Shown: piece after piece, positions 34,863 to 44,082 of the stretch
Numbering within the stretch: the stretch's first letter is position 1
Layout: each line of letters opens with the position of its first letter
Assembly: GCF_002161235.1 (NCBI RefSeq)
Contig: NZ_NFHE01000014.1
Coordinates: 1-64,000 of the forward strand
DNA from: Pseudoflavonifractor sp. An85
Lineage (GTDB): Bacteria > Bacillota > Clostridia > Oscillospirales > Oscillospiraceae
Reading direction: 5' to 3'
DNA length: 64,000 nucleotides
Program-made: the position numbers and the translations under genes
Notes under the pieces: model-generated
The model's input: the letters and a program-made list of their open reading frames with translations, nothing else
Told to the model about the DNA's origin: nothing
The model's database searches: none

Positions 34863-34887
34863 GCGGGGCGAAAACGGTCCGCCCCGC
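34863..34887 (-). terminator. GC-rich hairpin between frr and uppS
   Basis: Arms GCGGGGCG / CGCCCCGC with a 9-base loop. On the minus strand it is followed by a T-rich but interrupted stretch, so it may be a partial terminator that lowers expression of uppS and later genes relative to pyrH-frr. Confidence 0.5.
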
Positions 34888-34909
34888 ATGTGTATCCATG
34901 TGGTGAATC

Positions 34910-35464
34910 TTACACCGCCATGAGTTCCTTTTCCTTCTCAGCCGTCAGAGCGTCGATCTCCTTGCAACGCTTGTCGGTGATGGTCTGGATCTCCTCTTCG
35001 TAGTCCTTGTACTGATCCTCGGTGATCTCGGACTTCTTCTTCAGATCCTTGAAGTGCTCCATGGCGTCCCGGCGGATGTTGCGGATAGCAACCTTGCCGC
35101 TCTCGCCGTACTTGCGCACCTGCTTGGTCAGTTCCATACGGCGCTCCTCGGTGAGCTGGGGGAAAGCCAGACGGATGACACGGCCGTCGTTCTGGGGGTT
35201 GATACCCAGATCGGAACACATGATGGCCCGCTCAATCTCCTTGAGAATGGAGCTGTCCCAGGGCTGAATGGCCAGGGTGCGGGGGTCGGGGGTGGAAATG
35301 CTGGCCACCTGCTGAATGGGGGTGGGAGTACCATAGTATTCCACCTGGATGCGATCCAGAACACCAGCATTGGCGCGGCCTGCACGCACGCCAGCGAAAT
35401 CACTCTTGACCACCTCGATGGTCTTGAGCATCTTACCGTCAAAGGGCTTGCACAACTCAGTCAT
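34910..35464 (-). CDS. frr: Ribosome recycling factor
   Basis: 184 aa, exact family length. It contains RAGRANAGVLDRIQVEYYGTP split as RAGRANAGVL and IQVEYYG, ISTPDPRTLAIQPWD, and the long C-terminal helices ending TAEKEKELM. It dissociates ribosomes after termination together with EF-G. AAAGGAGG precedes the ATG; it lies 14 bases after pyrH. Confidence 0.96.
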   Translation of the reverse strand: MTELCKPFDGKMLKTIEVVKSDFAGVRAGRANAGVLDRIQVEYYGTPTPIQQVASISTPDPRTLAIQPWDSSILKEIERAIMCSDLGINPQNDGRVIRLAFPQLTEERRMELTKQVRKYGESGKVAIRNIRRDAMEHFKDLKKKSEITEDQYKDYEEEIQTITDKRCKEIDALTAEKEKELMAV

Positions 35465-35478
35465 GGTAGAGTCCTCCT

Positions 35479-36195
35479 TTAATCCTTCACAATGGTGCCG
35501 ATCTTCTCACCGCGGGCCACGCGGAGAATGTTCTCCGGGTCCTTGAGAGCGAAGAGAATCACAGGAATCTTGTTGTCCATAGACAGGGACGTGGCAGTGG
35601 AATCCATCACCTGCAGGTGCTGCGCCAAAATATCATCATAGGTGATGGTGTCGTACTTCACGGCGTTGGGGTCCACCTGGGGATCGGCGGAATACACACC
35701 GTCCACGTTCTTGGCCAGCAGGATGACATCGGCGTCAATCTCAGCGGCCCGCAGCACAGCTGCCGTATCGGTGGAGAAGAAGGGGTTACCAGTGCCGCAG
35801 CCGAAAATCACCACGCGGCCCTTCTCCAGGTGGCGGATGGCCCGGGAGCGGATGTAGGGCTCAGCCATGGCCCGCATCTCAATGGCGGTCTGCACCCGTA
35901 CGTCCACGCCCTTCTGCTCCAGGATATCAGCCAGGGCCAGACAATTAATAGTGGTGGCCAGCATACCCATGTGGTCGGCACGGGTGCGCTCCCGCATACC
36001 CTTGCCATCCTTCAGGCCGCGCCAGAAGTTGCCGCCGCCTACCACGATGCCCACCTGGATACCTTCCTTGTTGCAGCGGGCAATCACATCACACACCTGA
36101 TCAATGACCTCAAAGTCCAAGCCACGGCCTGCTTCCCCGGCCAGAGCCTCGCCGCTGACCTTCAGCAGCACGCGCTTATACTTCCATTCACTCAT
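35479..36195 (-). CDS. pyrH: UMP kinase
   Basis: 238 aa, hexameric bacterial UMP kinase. Motifs: [23 protein letters not shown], the stretch [16 protein letters not shown], and DGVYSADP. It phosphorylates UMP to UDP. It is the first gene of the minus-strand string ending with polC. In most Firmicutes it follows tsf on the same strand; here it is divergent from ylmC-rpsB-tsf. Confidence 0.96.
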   Translation of the reverse strand: MSEWKYKRVLLKVSGEALAGEAGRGLDFEVIDQVCDVIARCNKEGIQVGIVVGGGNFWRGLKDGKGMRERTRADHMGMLATTINCLALADILEQKGVDVRVQTAIEMRAMAEPYIRSRAIRHLEKGRVVIFGCGTGNPFFSTDTAAVLRAAEIDADVILLAKNVDGVYSADPQVDPNAVKYDTITYDDILAQHLQVMDSTATSLSMDNKIPVILFALKDPENILRVARGEKIGTIVKD

Positions 36196-36257
36196 GGGTG
36201 ATACCTCCGAATTTTATGATCGGTTCTATTCTAATACAGAATCCGCTTCTTGCCTAG

Positions 36258-36279
36258 TGGGAAAATTAATTTTTTCCCA
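36258..36279. promoter_or_regulatory. Inverted repeat between pyrH and the ylmC-like gene
   Basis: TGGGAAAA and TTTTCCCA form perfect 8-base arms around TTAATT in the AT-rich spacer between two divergent transcripts. It may be an operator shared by both promoters. A TAGAAT element on the minus strand upstream of pyrH is a possible -10; no good -35 was found. Confidence 0.35.
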
Positions 36280-36358
36280 AATCCCCCGGTTTTTCTCCGG
36301 TATACCCGACGCCACAACAGGATACATTATATAAATCAAAACTTTGGGAGGGTACGTG

Positions 36359-36640
36359 ATGGTTTGCAGCATTTCCGAGTTACAGTACAAAGAAGTCATT
36401 GACATTACCGATGGGACCCGATATGGTTACATAGCGGATGTGGAACTGGATCCCCAGGCGGGCACCATTGAAAGCATTGTCATCCGGGGGAAACCCCGCT
36501 GGTTTGGCCTTCTGGGCCGGGAGCCGGACACCATTTTCCCCTGGACCTCCATCACCCGCTTTGGTGAAGATCTAATTCTGGTGGATGGCCAACAGCGGCG
36601 CGCCCCCCTTTCCCCTGCCGCTGGCTCCCAAGAATCGTGA
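36359..36640 (+). CDS. YlmC/YmxH-family PRC-barrel protein
   Basis: 93 aa PRC-barrel fold, with SELQYKEVIDITDGTRYGYI and DVELDPQAGTIESIVI, ending in a short proline-rich tail. YlmC/YmxH proteins are sporulation-associated in Bacillus and Clostridia, with no known biochemical activity. GGGAGGG lies 6 bases before the ATG at 36359; a longer frame from TTG 36344 would include that site and is not used. Divergent from pyrH, upstream of rpsB. Confidence 0.85.
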   Translation: MVCSISELQYKEVIDITDGTRYGYIADVELDPQAGTIESIVIRGKPRWFGLLGREPDTIFPWTSITRFGEDLILVDGQQRRAPLSPAAGSQES

Positions 36641-36669
36641 AATTCGCAGGAATTTCTTTTAAAAAACTC

Positions 36670-36698
36670 TTGCATATCCCCGGTTTCTATGATAGAAT
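36670..36698 (+). promoter_or_regulatory. rpsB-tsf promoter
   Basis: TTGCAT at 36670-36675, 17-base spacer, TAGAAT at 36693-36698. The leader to rpsB is about 105 bases and contains GC-rich pairing segments (for example CTCGGA / CCGAGGA types), a possible S2-responsive leader, but no known class was recognised. Confidence 0.65.
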
Positions 36699-36810
36699 TT
36701 CAGGGCATTCCGCACGAGGGCGGATTTTTCGTCGTGTGCTTTCCTCGGAAGGTTGGCGCAAGAGATGAGGCTCTCGGAGGTAGTAACTAAAATTTAGGAG
36801 GAACAAATCA

Positions 36811-37539
36811 ATGGCAGTCGTATCTATGAAGCAGCTGCTGGAGGCCGGCGTTCACTTCGGCCACCAGACCCGTCGGTGGAACCCCAAGATGGCCACCTAC
36901 ATTTACACCGAGCGCAATGGTATCTATATCATTGACCTGCAGAAGACCGTGAAGAAGCTGGAGGAGGCTTACTCCTTCGTGCGTGACATCGCCGCCAACG
37001 GCCAGTCTCTGCTCTTCGTGGGCACCAAGAAGCAGGCTCAGGAGGCCATCAAGGAAGAGGCTTCCCGCTGCGGTATGTACTACGTCAACGCTCGTTGGCT
37101 GGGCGGTATGATGACCAACTTCAAGACCATGCGTACCCGCGTGGATCGTCTGAATCAGCTCAAGAAGATGCAGGAAGACGGCACCTTCGACATGCTCCCC
37201 AAGAAGGAAGTTATGAAGCTGCTGGGCGAGATTGAGAAGCTGGAGAAGTACCTGGGCGGCGTCGTGGAGATGAAGAAGCTCCCCGGTGCTCTGTTCGTGG
37301 TTGACCCCCGCAAGGAGCGCAACGCCATCAACGAGGCCCGCAAGCTGAACATCCCCATCGTGGCTATCGTGGACACCAACTGCGATCCCGACGAGATCGA
37401 CTATGTGATTCCCGGCAACGATGACGCTATCCGCGCCATCAAGCTCATCTCCTCTGTCATGGCCAACGCCGTGCAGGAGGGTCGCCAGGGCGTGGACGCT
37501 GCTCCCGCTGAGGCTGTTGAGGCTCCCGCTGCTGAGTAA
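36811..37539 (+). CDS. rpsB: Ribosomal protein S2
   Basis: 242 aa. It starts [20 protein letters not shown] and has [20 protein letters not shown] split around the family signature, [16 protein letters not shown] and the [23 protein letters not shown] nucleotide-like region in part. It is a 30S subunit protein. Codons are strongly biased (GGC/CTG/AAG-rich), as expected for high expression. The C-terminus is an Ala/Pro/Glu-rich tail. GAGGAG precedes the ATG. Confidence 0.97.
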   Translation: MAVVSMKQLLEAGVHFGHQTRRWNPKMATYIYTERNGIYIIDLQKTVKKLEEAYSFVRDIAANGQSLLFVGTKKQAQEAIKEEASRCGMYYVNARWLGGMMTNFKTMRTRVDRLNQLKKMQEDGTFDMLPKKEVMKLLGEIEKLEKYLGGVVEMKKLPGALFVVDPRKERNAINEARKLNIPIVAIVDTNCDPDEIDYVIPGNDDAIRAIKLISSVMANAVQEGRQGVDAAPAEAVEAPAAE

Positions 37540-37550
37540 TCAGTGATCTG

Positions 37551-37580
37551 TTGGCGCCCGTCCCGTCGGGCGGGCGCCAA
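37551..37580 (+). terminator. Hairpin between rpsB and tsf
   Basis: Arms TTGGCGCCCG / CGGGCGCCAA with further pairing inside the loop, followed by TTCTTTTATTT. It is a terminator-like structure that could set the S2 to EF-Ts ratio by partial termination or protect the mRNA end. Confidence 0.65.
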
Positions 37581-37613
37581 TTCTTTTATTTACAATTTTG
37601 GAGGGAATATAAT

Positions 37614-38528
37614 ATGGCTATTACCGCTAAGGACGTACAGAAGCTGCGTGAAATGACCGGCGTAGGCATGATGGACTGCAAGAAGGCTCTCACCGAGGCT
37701 GAGGGCGATATGGACAAGGCCATCGAGATCCTGCGTGAGAAGGGCCTGGCTGCTTCCGCCAAGAAGGCTGGCCGTATTGCCGCTGAGGGTATGGCTTACG
37801 CTGCTGTCATCGACGGCGTGGGTGTTGTGGTCGAGGTCAACGCTGAGACCGACTTCGTGGGCAAGAACGAGAAGTTCGTCAACTTCGTCAAGGGCGTGGC
37901 CGCCACTGTGGCCGCCTGCAACCCTGCCGACCTGGACGCTCTGATGGCTTGCAAGTACGACGGCACCGACCTGACCGTGCAGGAGCAGCAGCAGGAGATG
38001 GTTCTGGTCATCGGCGAGAACATCAAGGTCCGCCGCTTCGCTCGCTTTGCTGAGGGCTTCTGTGTGCCCTACATCCACGCTGGCGGCAAGATCGGTGTGC
38101 TGGTCTCCCTGAACGTGGAGGGCGATATCGACGCCACCGAGATCGGCAAGGACGTTGCCATGCAGATCGCCGCTCTGAACCCCCGCTTCTGGGACAAGAG
38201 CCAGGTCACCGAGGACGTGCTGGCTGAGGAGAAGAAGATCATGCTGGTGCAGATGGCCAACGATCCCAAGATGGCCAACAAGCCCGACCAGGTCAAGGAG
38301 AAGATCGTGGACGGCAAGCTCAACAAGTTCTACTCCGAGAACTGCCTGCTCCAGCAGGAGTTCGTCAAGGACGGCGACATGACCGTGGAGAAGTATATCG
38401 CTTCCGCTGCCAAGGCTCTGGGCGGCACCGTCACCTTCCGTGACGCTGTTCGTTTCGAGAAGGGCGAGGGCATCGAGAAGAAGCAGGAGAACTTCGCTGA
38501 GGAGATCGCCAAGCAGCTGGCTAAGTAA
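37614..38528 (+). CDS. tsf: Elongation factor Ts
   Basis: 304 aa. It begins MAITAKDVQKLREMTGVGMM with the family signatures DCKKALTEAEGDMDKAI and INAETDFVGKN-type VNAETDFVGKNEKFV. It is the nucleotide exchange factor for EF-Tu. GGAGGG precedes ATG 37614; the frame back to 37551 is the rpsB-tsf spacer. Same codon bias as rpsB. A strong terminator follows, so pyrH is not transcribed with it. Confidence 0.97.
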   Translation: MAITAKDVQKLREMTGVGMMDCKKALTEAEGDMDKAIEILREKGLAASAKKAGRIAAEGMAYAAVIDGVGVVVEVNAETDFVGKNEKFVNFVKGVAATVAACNPADLDALMACKYDGTDLTVQEQQQEMVLVIGENIKVRRFARFAEGFCVPYIHAGGKIGVLVSLNVEGDIDATEIGKDVAMQIAALNPRFWDKSQVTEDVLAEEKKIMLVQMANDPKMANKPDQVKEKIVDGKLNKFYSENCLLQQEFVKDGDMTVEKYIASAAKALGGTVTFRDAVRFEKGEGIEKKQENFAEEIAKQLAK

Positions 38529-38543
38529 TTCAGCCCCTTTTTT

Positions 38544-38575
38544 AAGAGGATGCAGGGTTCACCCTGCATCCTCTT
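38544..38575 (+). terminator. Terminator after tsf
   Basis: Fifteen-base perfect arms with a 2-base nominal loop, followed by TTTTT. Intrinsic terminator of the rpsB-tsf operon. Confidence 0.9.
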
Positions 38576-38669
38576 TTTGCGCCCCACCCCTGCCCTTTAG
38601 GTGCTTCTTTACAAATCCAGCCACATACAGTACAATGGGCTTAGAAGATTTGCATAGGAGGTGCCCTGG

Positions 38670-40271
38670 ATGAAGCTTACATTTTTCGGCGCAGCCAAAG
38701 CCGTTACCGGAAGCTGCCACTGTGTGGAATGCAACGGACACAAGGTGCTCATTGACTGCGGTTTGCAACAAGGCCGGGATGAGATTGACAACACCCAGCT
38801 GGACTTTATGCCCGGTTACATCCAAGACGTCATTGTCACCCACGCCCACATCGACCACTCGGGCCGCATTCCCCTGCTCATCAAACAGGGTTTTGGCGGA
38901 AACATCTATTGCACCCGTATGACCGCTCAACTGCTGGATATCATGCTGCGGGACTCCGCCCACATTCAGGAGAGCGACGCCAAATGGGAAAACCAAAAGG
39001 GCCAGCGGGCCGGGCGTCCCCCGGTGGAACCTCTGTATACGCTGGCGGATGTGGAGCGCACATTGCGCCACCTGGTGGTATGTGAATATGGCCAGGAGTT
39101 GCAGATCAGCGATTCCATCCGCCTGCGCTTTACCGATGCCGGGCATCTGCTGGGCTCGGCCAGTGCAGAGTTGTGGCTGACGGAAAACGGAGAAACCAAG
39201 AAAATCGTGTTTTCGGGCGACATCGGAAACCGGGAACAGCCCATCATCCGGGACCCTCAATTCATCACGGAAGCGGACTATGTGGTCACAGAGAGTACCT
39301 ATGGCGACCGCCTCCACGACATGGATGTGGACCCGGACTACACCGGCGATTTGGCCGCTCTCATCGACGAGACCCTTTCCAAGGGCGGCAACGTAGTCAT
39401 CCCCTCCTTTGCCGTAGGCCGCACCCAAGAATTGCTGTACTTCATGCGCGAGATGAAAGAGCAAGGTATGGTGCGCAGCGTCCCTGATTTTCAAGTGTAC
39501 GTGGACTCCCCCCTGGCAGGGGCCGCCACCCGGATCTTCTCCGGTGATCTCCATGGCTATCTGGACGAGGAGGCCATTGAAGCGCTGAAAGGCGGAGCGC
39601 TGTTCCAGTTCCCCGGCCTGAACATCACCGAATCCACCCAGGAGTCCATGGCCCTGAACTCTGACCCCAACCCCAAAGTCATCATCTCTGCCTCGGGTAT
39701 GTGCGATGCCGGACGCATCCGTCACCACCTCAAGCACAACCTGTGGCGGGAGGAATGCGCCGTGGTCTTTGTGGGCTTCCAGGCTGAGGGCAGCCTGGGC
39801 CGACGGCTGCTGGATGGCGTAACCCATGTCAAGCTCTTCGGGGAGGAGATCTCGGTGCGGGCTCGCATCGTCAACTTCCCCGGCCTCAGCTCCCACGCAG
39901 ATAAAAACGGACTCATTGCCTGGATGCAGGCCTACTCTCCCAAGCCCCAGCATGTCTTTGTGGTTCACGGCGAGCGCAGCGTCACCGAGGCCTACGCCCA
40001 AACCCTGCGGGACTTGGGCTTCCAGGCCCACTCTCCCAATTACGAGGAGGTCTACGACCTGCTGCAAAACCGTATGCTGGCCCCCGGCGTCATTCTGGAG
40101 CGGAAGACACCCACTGCTCTGCCTGCCCCCGCCTCCCCCGCCTACCGTCGTTTGGAGAATGTGGGCAAGCATCTGATGGAGGTCATTGCCCACAACAAGG
40201 GCGGTTCCAACAAGGATTTGGGTAAGTTTGCCGACCAAATCCGGGCCCTCATCGACAAGTGGGACCGGTAA
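38670..40271 (+). CDS. Beta-CASP metallo-beta-lactamase RNA-processing nuclease
   Basis: 533 aa. Metallo-beta-lactamase motifs THAHIDHSG (HxHxDH) and DAGHLLGSA, the GDIGN loop, then a beta-CASP insertion (about 200-390) and RMBL-type end with FPGLSSHADK and VVHGERSV. The layout is that of archaeal CPSF-like / bacterial YSH1-type nucleases rather than RNase J, so an RNA endonuclease is likely. ATG 38670 has AGGAGG 8 bases upstream. It is followed by a DUF1576 membrane protein 35 bases later. Confidence 0.88.
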   Translation: MKLTFFGAAKAVTGSCHCVECNGHKVLIDCGLQQGRDEIDNTQLDFMPGYIQDVIVTHAHIDHSGRIPLLIKQGFGGNIYCTRMTAQLLDIMLRDSAHIQESDAKWENQKGQRAGRPPVEPLYTLADVERTLRHLVVCEYGQELQISDSIRLRFTDAGHLLGSASAELWLTENGETKKIVFSGDIGNREQPIIRDPQFITEADYVVTESTYGDRLHDMDVDPDYTGDLAALIDETLSKGGNVVIPSFAVGRTQELLYFMREMKEQGMVRSVPDFQVYVDSPLAGAATRIFSGDLHGYLDEEAIEALKGGALFQFPGLNITESTQESMALNSDPNPKVIISASGMCDAGRIRHHLKHNLWREECAVVFVGFQAEGSLGRRLLDGVTHVKLFGEEISVRARIVNFPGLSSHADKNGLIAWMQAYSPKPQHVFVVHGERSVTEAYAQTLRDLGFQAHSPNYEEVYDLLQNRMLAPGVILERKTPTALPAPASPAYRRLENVGKHLMEVIAHNKGGSNKDLGKFADQIRALIDKWDR

Positions 40272-40306
40272 CACCCAGTCCATCACGGAAGGAGAACCTC
40301 ATTCCC

Positions 40307-41653
40307 ATGCACATACACCACGTGGCTCGAAGAAATGCCGCGCTGCTCCCTGCAGCCGCTGCCTTTGGGCTGTTCCTGATTCTCTACGGTTTGGTGCACA
40401 CTGATTTTCCTGGTTTGATTCAAGGTCTTTACACCTTGCTCATTCATGAAGATGTGCTCATCACCGATTACATTTACCTTTCCGGCATTGGCTCAGCCTT
40501 TGTCAATGCCGGTCTGGTCACACTCATCTCTGTGGCCATTCTCTACCTGGTGGGAGAGACCCCCAACGGTTCCACCCTGGTCACCTTGGGGCTGATGGCT
40601 GGCTTCTCCCTCTTTGGAAAGAACATCCTCAACATCTGGCCCATCATGGCCGGCACCGCTCTGTATGCCACAGCCAGACGGGAGCCTCTTTCCAAATACG
40701 TCAACGTGTCCATGTTGGCCACCTCTCTGGCCCCCATGGTGAGTTTCTTATCCAGCGCCACATCCCCCTGGGTGGGTCTTCTGGTAGGGATTCTCATTGG
40801 ATTTCTCATTCCACCCGTCTCTGAATACGCATTTCGTATTCAAAATGGCATGAATTTGTACAGCCTGGGCTTTGCCTGCGGGCTGGTAGCTATGATGTTT
40901 GTCCCAGTGTTCAAGGCCTTAGGGCTTTCCCCTGCCAGTCGTCTGCTCTGGTCCACTGGCAACAATCTGGATCTTGGCTTGATGCTCCTCGTGATATGCC
41001 TGGGCTGCATCTTATGCGGGCTGTTCCCTCACCCCCGCGAAGTTCTGAACCAATACCGGAAACTGTTACACACATCTGGCCGCGCCCCCAGCGATTACTT
41101 GCGTGTGTTTGGACACGGGCCGGTGCTGGTGAACATGGGGATCAACGGCCTGGTAGCCACAGGGTACATCTTGGTCACCGGCGGCGATCTCAATGGCCCC
41201 ACCATCGGCGCTATTTTCACCATCATGGGCTTTTCCGCCTATGGCAAACACCTGCGCAACATTACCTCGGTGATGCTGGGCGTACTGCTGGGCAGCACCT
41301 TTCTCCACGTGGCCACCAACAATGAGGCGCTGCAACTGGCCGCCCTATTTGGCACCACCCTAGCCCCTTTTGCCGGATTTTTTGGCTGGCCTTTCGGGAT
41401 TTTAGCAGGGCTCATTCACTCTGCTGTGGTGCTCCAAGCGGGATTGCCTCTGGAAGGCATGAACCTGTACAACAACGGCTTTTCCGGCGGGTTGGTGGCC
41501 CTGGTACTCTACCCTGTCATCACCTCTTTGTACCGGCATCGCCGTCCCGTGCTGCAAGATGAAGATCTGTTCGAGATCTACGAGGATGACACCCCACAAT
41601 CCGAGGAACAGCTGGATGCCCACGCCAACGACGACATTCAAATGCTCCATTGA
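40307..41653 (+). CDS. DUF1576 polytopic membrane protein
   Basis: 448 aa, about ten to twelve TM helices with an internal two-fold look: NGMNLYSLGFACGLVA in the first half and EGMNLYNNGFSGGLVA in the second, each preceded by a similar PF/P-type helix. I recognise this as the DUF1576 group, of unknown function; a transporter is plausible from the repeat. The start at 40307 has AAGGAG about 12 bases upstream. The tail is acidic and cytoplasmic. A terminator follows. Confidence 0.75.
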   Translation: MHIHHVARRNAALLPAAAAFGLFLILYGLVHTDFPGLIQGLYTLLIHEDVLITDYIYLSGIGSAFVNAGLVTLISVAILYLVGETPNGSTLVTLGLMAGFSLFGKNILNIWPIMAGTALYATARREPLSKYVNVSMLATSLAPMVSFLSSATSPWVGLLVGILIGFLIPPVSEYAFRIQNGMNLYSLGFACGLVAMMFVPVFKALGLSPASRLLWSTGNNLDLGLMLLVICLGCILCGLFPHPREVLNQYRKLLHTSGRAPSDYLRVFGHGPVLVNMGINGLVATGYILVTGGDLNGPTIGAIFTIMGFSAYGKHLRNITSVMLGVLLGSTFLHVATNNEALQLAALFGTTLAPFAGFFGWPFGILAGLIHSAVVLQAGLPLEGMNLYNNGFSGGLVALVLYPVITSLYRHRRPVLQDEDLFEIYEDDTPQSEEQLDAHANDDIQMLH

Positions 41654-41670
41654 ATCTCATCCCGTTTTTT

Positions 41671-41702
41671 GCCTGGATTGCCTGTGCGATCCAGGCTTTT
41701 TT
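41671..41702 (+). terminator. Terminator after the DUF1576 gene
   Basis: GCCTGGAT / ATCCAGGC with a 10-base loop followed by TTTTTT. Intrinsic terminator. The remaining 140 bases before the next gene are AT-rich, with a possible promoter (TTGTGG, 16-base spacer, TATTCT). Confidence 0.8.
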
Positions 41703-41841
41703 CTACCTATTTTCCATGCCTGCAACAGAATTTACATCTTCGTGTGGGCATTGTTTACAACTTATTGCTTGTGGATGCGACGGTCTTTGGTATTCTTGTA
41801 AGTGAAAGGACAATATCACACGAAAAAGGAGGCAGACAACC

Positions 41842-42595
41842 ATGGAGATTCACACCCGAAAACCAGAACATTCCCGTCCCAAACGCAGAGACGTTCTCTT
41901 CATGGGAGGCTTCTTTCTCCTTCTTCTCCTGGCCTTGCTCACTGGCTGTTCTTCGGAGGAAGCTCCTGCTCCAACCCCCACTTTTGACCAAGAACCCCCC
42001 ATAATTTTTGGGGCTAAAGACCTGGAAGTGGTAGTCAACGGCACTATCTCCTACCGTCATGGGATTACCGTCACCGACGACAGCGGCGAAACACCTCAAC
42101 TGACCATTGACGGCAGCCAGGTGGATCTTTCCACCCCAGGAAGCTATCCCCTCACCTACTCCGCTGTGGACAACAGCGGCAATGTGGCCAAAGTCACCAT
42201 CACAGTTACAGTAGTAGTAGAAGAAGCCCAGTCTGATCCGTCTCCTTCTGTCTCTCCCTCTGCTCCGCCTCCCTCTCAAACCAAGAAACCTGGAGCCCAT
42301 GCCAACGGGAGCAACGCCCCCTCCGCCAGTGAAAAGCTCAATGCCTTGGCAGACCAAATCCTCACTCAAATCATCAACGGAGGCATGAGCAAACAGCAAA
42401 AAGCCCGGGCCATCTACAACTACATCCGTTCGCACATGCGCTACGTGAATTCTTCGGATAAATCCAGCTGGATCTCAGCGGCCTATATAGGGCTCACCCA
42501 GGGGAAGGGGGACTGCTTCAACTACTTCGCCGCCTCGAAAATTCTCCTCACCAGAGCTGGGATTGCCAATGTGGATTTATATCGGGTGGGAGGAC
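41842..42595 (+). pseudogene. Truncated transglutaminase-domain lipoprotein
   Basis: Frame begins MEIHTRKPEHSRPKRRD, then a TM/lipobox segment (LLALLTGCSS), an Ig-like DUF5011-type domain (about 50-125), a Pro/Ser linker and the start of a transglutaminase-like domain with its Cys in GKGDCFNYF. It follows the family as far as VDLYRVGG and then turns into an unrelated short tail (QRRGILCGAPA, stop at 42630). The His and Asp of the catalytic triad are missing. The end coincides with the start of an N-terminally truncated asparagine synthetase in another frame, so a deletion or a misassembly joined the two genes. AAAGGAGG precedes the ATG, so a secreted stub may still be made. Confidence 0.8.
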
Positions 42596-43741
42596 AAAGG
42601 CGAGGCATACTATGTGGAGCGCCTGCGTGAGCTGCTGAAGCAGGCCATCTCCCGGCGTCTCTTGGCCGATGTTCCCATTGACTTTTACATCTCCGGCGGA
42701 TTGGATAGCTCTATGGTGGCCTGCTACATCGGTAAATACATGTTAGACAGTTCCTACTCCTTCTCTGCGGAAATTGGCTCGGGAGAGCTGGACGAGAACC
42801 GGTTCCAAGCTATGGTGCGCAAGTGCGTGGGCTCCACCCACTACGTCACCAAAGTCACCGAAGTGGAAATCTGGGATCACCTGTATCAAGTGGTCTATCA
42901 GGCCGAGTCAGCGGTGAAGGAGAGCTATGACGTAGCCGCTTTCCTCCTCTCTGATTTGGTGCGTCGCTCCCCCGCCAAGGCGGTGCTCACCGGACAGGGT
43001 TCCGATGAATTCTTCTGTGGGTATGTAGGCTATATGGTGGACCAATTCCGCCATATGCAGAAGGACAAGATGACCCCAGAGGAATGCCAGTGTAACCAAC
43101 AACTGTGGGGGGACCCCTACTTTCGGTTTGAGCGCAACCACCCTCAGATTCGTACCATCCATGCCCAGCTGTACCACCCGGATGTATGCAGAGAGTGGAA
43201 TACCTTCTCCGCCCTGGCCCAGAGCCCTATTAACCTGGAGCGGGTCAAAGGCCTCACCGACGCCCGGCGGAGATCTTACATCGACTACAAGCTGCGCCTG
43301 TCCGACCACCTTCTGGGGGAGCACGGAGACCGGATGTTCGCCGCCCACTCCGTGGAGGGCCGTCACCCCTTCCTGGACATGGAGCTTATAAACTTTGTCA
43401 CCACCATTCCGGACCACTACAAGCTCAATGGCACCGACGAGAAATATATTCTGAAACAAGCAGGAAAAGGCATTGTCCCCGATGAAATTCTCAATCGCAA
43501 GAAGTTTCCTTTCCAGGCACCCGGTATGTCTGCCATGGTGAAGTGCCCTCACCTGGGTGGAGATTTTCTGGACACTGCCCTTCTGAAAAAACACGGAATC
43601 TTTGACGTGGCTTTTGTCCATCACCTCCAGGAGCTATATGCCCAAGAGGGATTCCAACTCATGGGAGCCTATGACATTGACTATCTGCTCATCGTTTTGA
43701 CGGTTACCATGCTTTGTGAGGCCTATGGGCTCACCATATAA
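42587..43741 (+). pseudogene. asnB: Asparagine synthetase, N-terminally truncated
   Basis: About 385 aa corresponding to the synthetase half of AsnB: EAYYVERLRELLKQAISRRL, the PP-loop SGGLDSS, TGQGSDEFFCGY and the C-terminal GRHPFLDMELINF. The whole N-terminal glutaminase domain, including the Cys2 nucleophile, is absent; upstream sequence belongs to the transglutaminase gene in another frame. Weak starts (TTG 42563, ATG 42569) lack a ribosome site. If translated it could work only with free ammonia. Best read as a gene remnant, or an assembly join, until checked. Confidence 0.8.
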
Positions 43742-43759
43742 CAAAATATCTCAAACATC

Positions 43760-43788
43760 TTGACAAATCCCTCCTGACAGGGTAATAT
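43760..43788 (+). promoter_or_regulatory. Promoter of the lysine-riboswitch transcript
   Basis: TTGACA at 43760-43765, 17-base spacer, TAATAT at 43783-43788. Transcription should start near 43795, just before the riboswitch. Confidence 0.8.
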
Positions 43789-43814
43789 ACTCCAGACAAT
43801 CAAAGATGGATTCG

Positions 43815-43986
43815 ACAATAGAGGCGCGAATTTCAGGAGTATTCACTTCGAGGTCACGGAGACTTATGACGGGTGAAGAAAGGGACATTCGCCGAAATCC
43901 ATACTCTTTCCGCAGGGTATGGGTTGGGGTGCAGGCTAATAGGTTGCACACTCTTACCAAAGAACCTTTGGTGATGGCGCTATTGT
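43815..43986 (+). ncRNA. Lysine riboswitch (L-box)
   Basis: The core matches the lysine aptamer closely: ATAGAGGCGCGAATTTCAGG and AGTA near the 5' end, AAAGGGACATTCGCCGAAAT in the middle, and GGTGATGGCGCTATTG at the end. The closing helix P1 pairs ACAATAG (43815-43821) with CTATTGT (43980-43986). It is followed by a terminator, so bound lysine should switch the downstream symporter gene off. It fills most of the 340-base gap before the symporter. Confidence 0.92.
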
Positions 43987-44009
43987 TTCATAATTGAAAT
44001 GCAATTTGT

Positions 44010-44044
44010 GGAGCAACTGGTGATCTCATCAGTTGCTCCTTTTA
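44010..44044 (+). terminator. Riboswitch-controlled terminator
   Basis: GGAGCAACTG / CAGTTGCTCC with further pairing in the loop (one G-U), followed by TTTTA, 24 bases after the aptamer. It is the expected expression platform of a transcriptional OFF switch. Confidence 0.85.
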
Positions 44045-44082
44045 TTGTCGCTTCCAGGAGAGAAAGAGAGGACAAAAAAACA

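Noticed and set aside
37551-37613. N-terminal extension of EF-Ts starting at 37551
   Set aside because: It would translate the hairpin between rpsB and tsf; the ATG at 37614 has its own ribosome site and gives the standard N-terminus.
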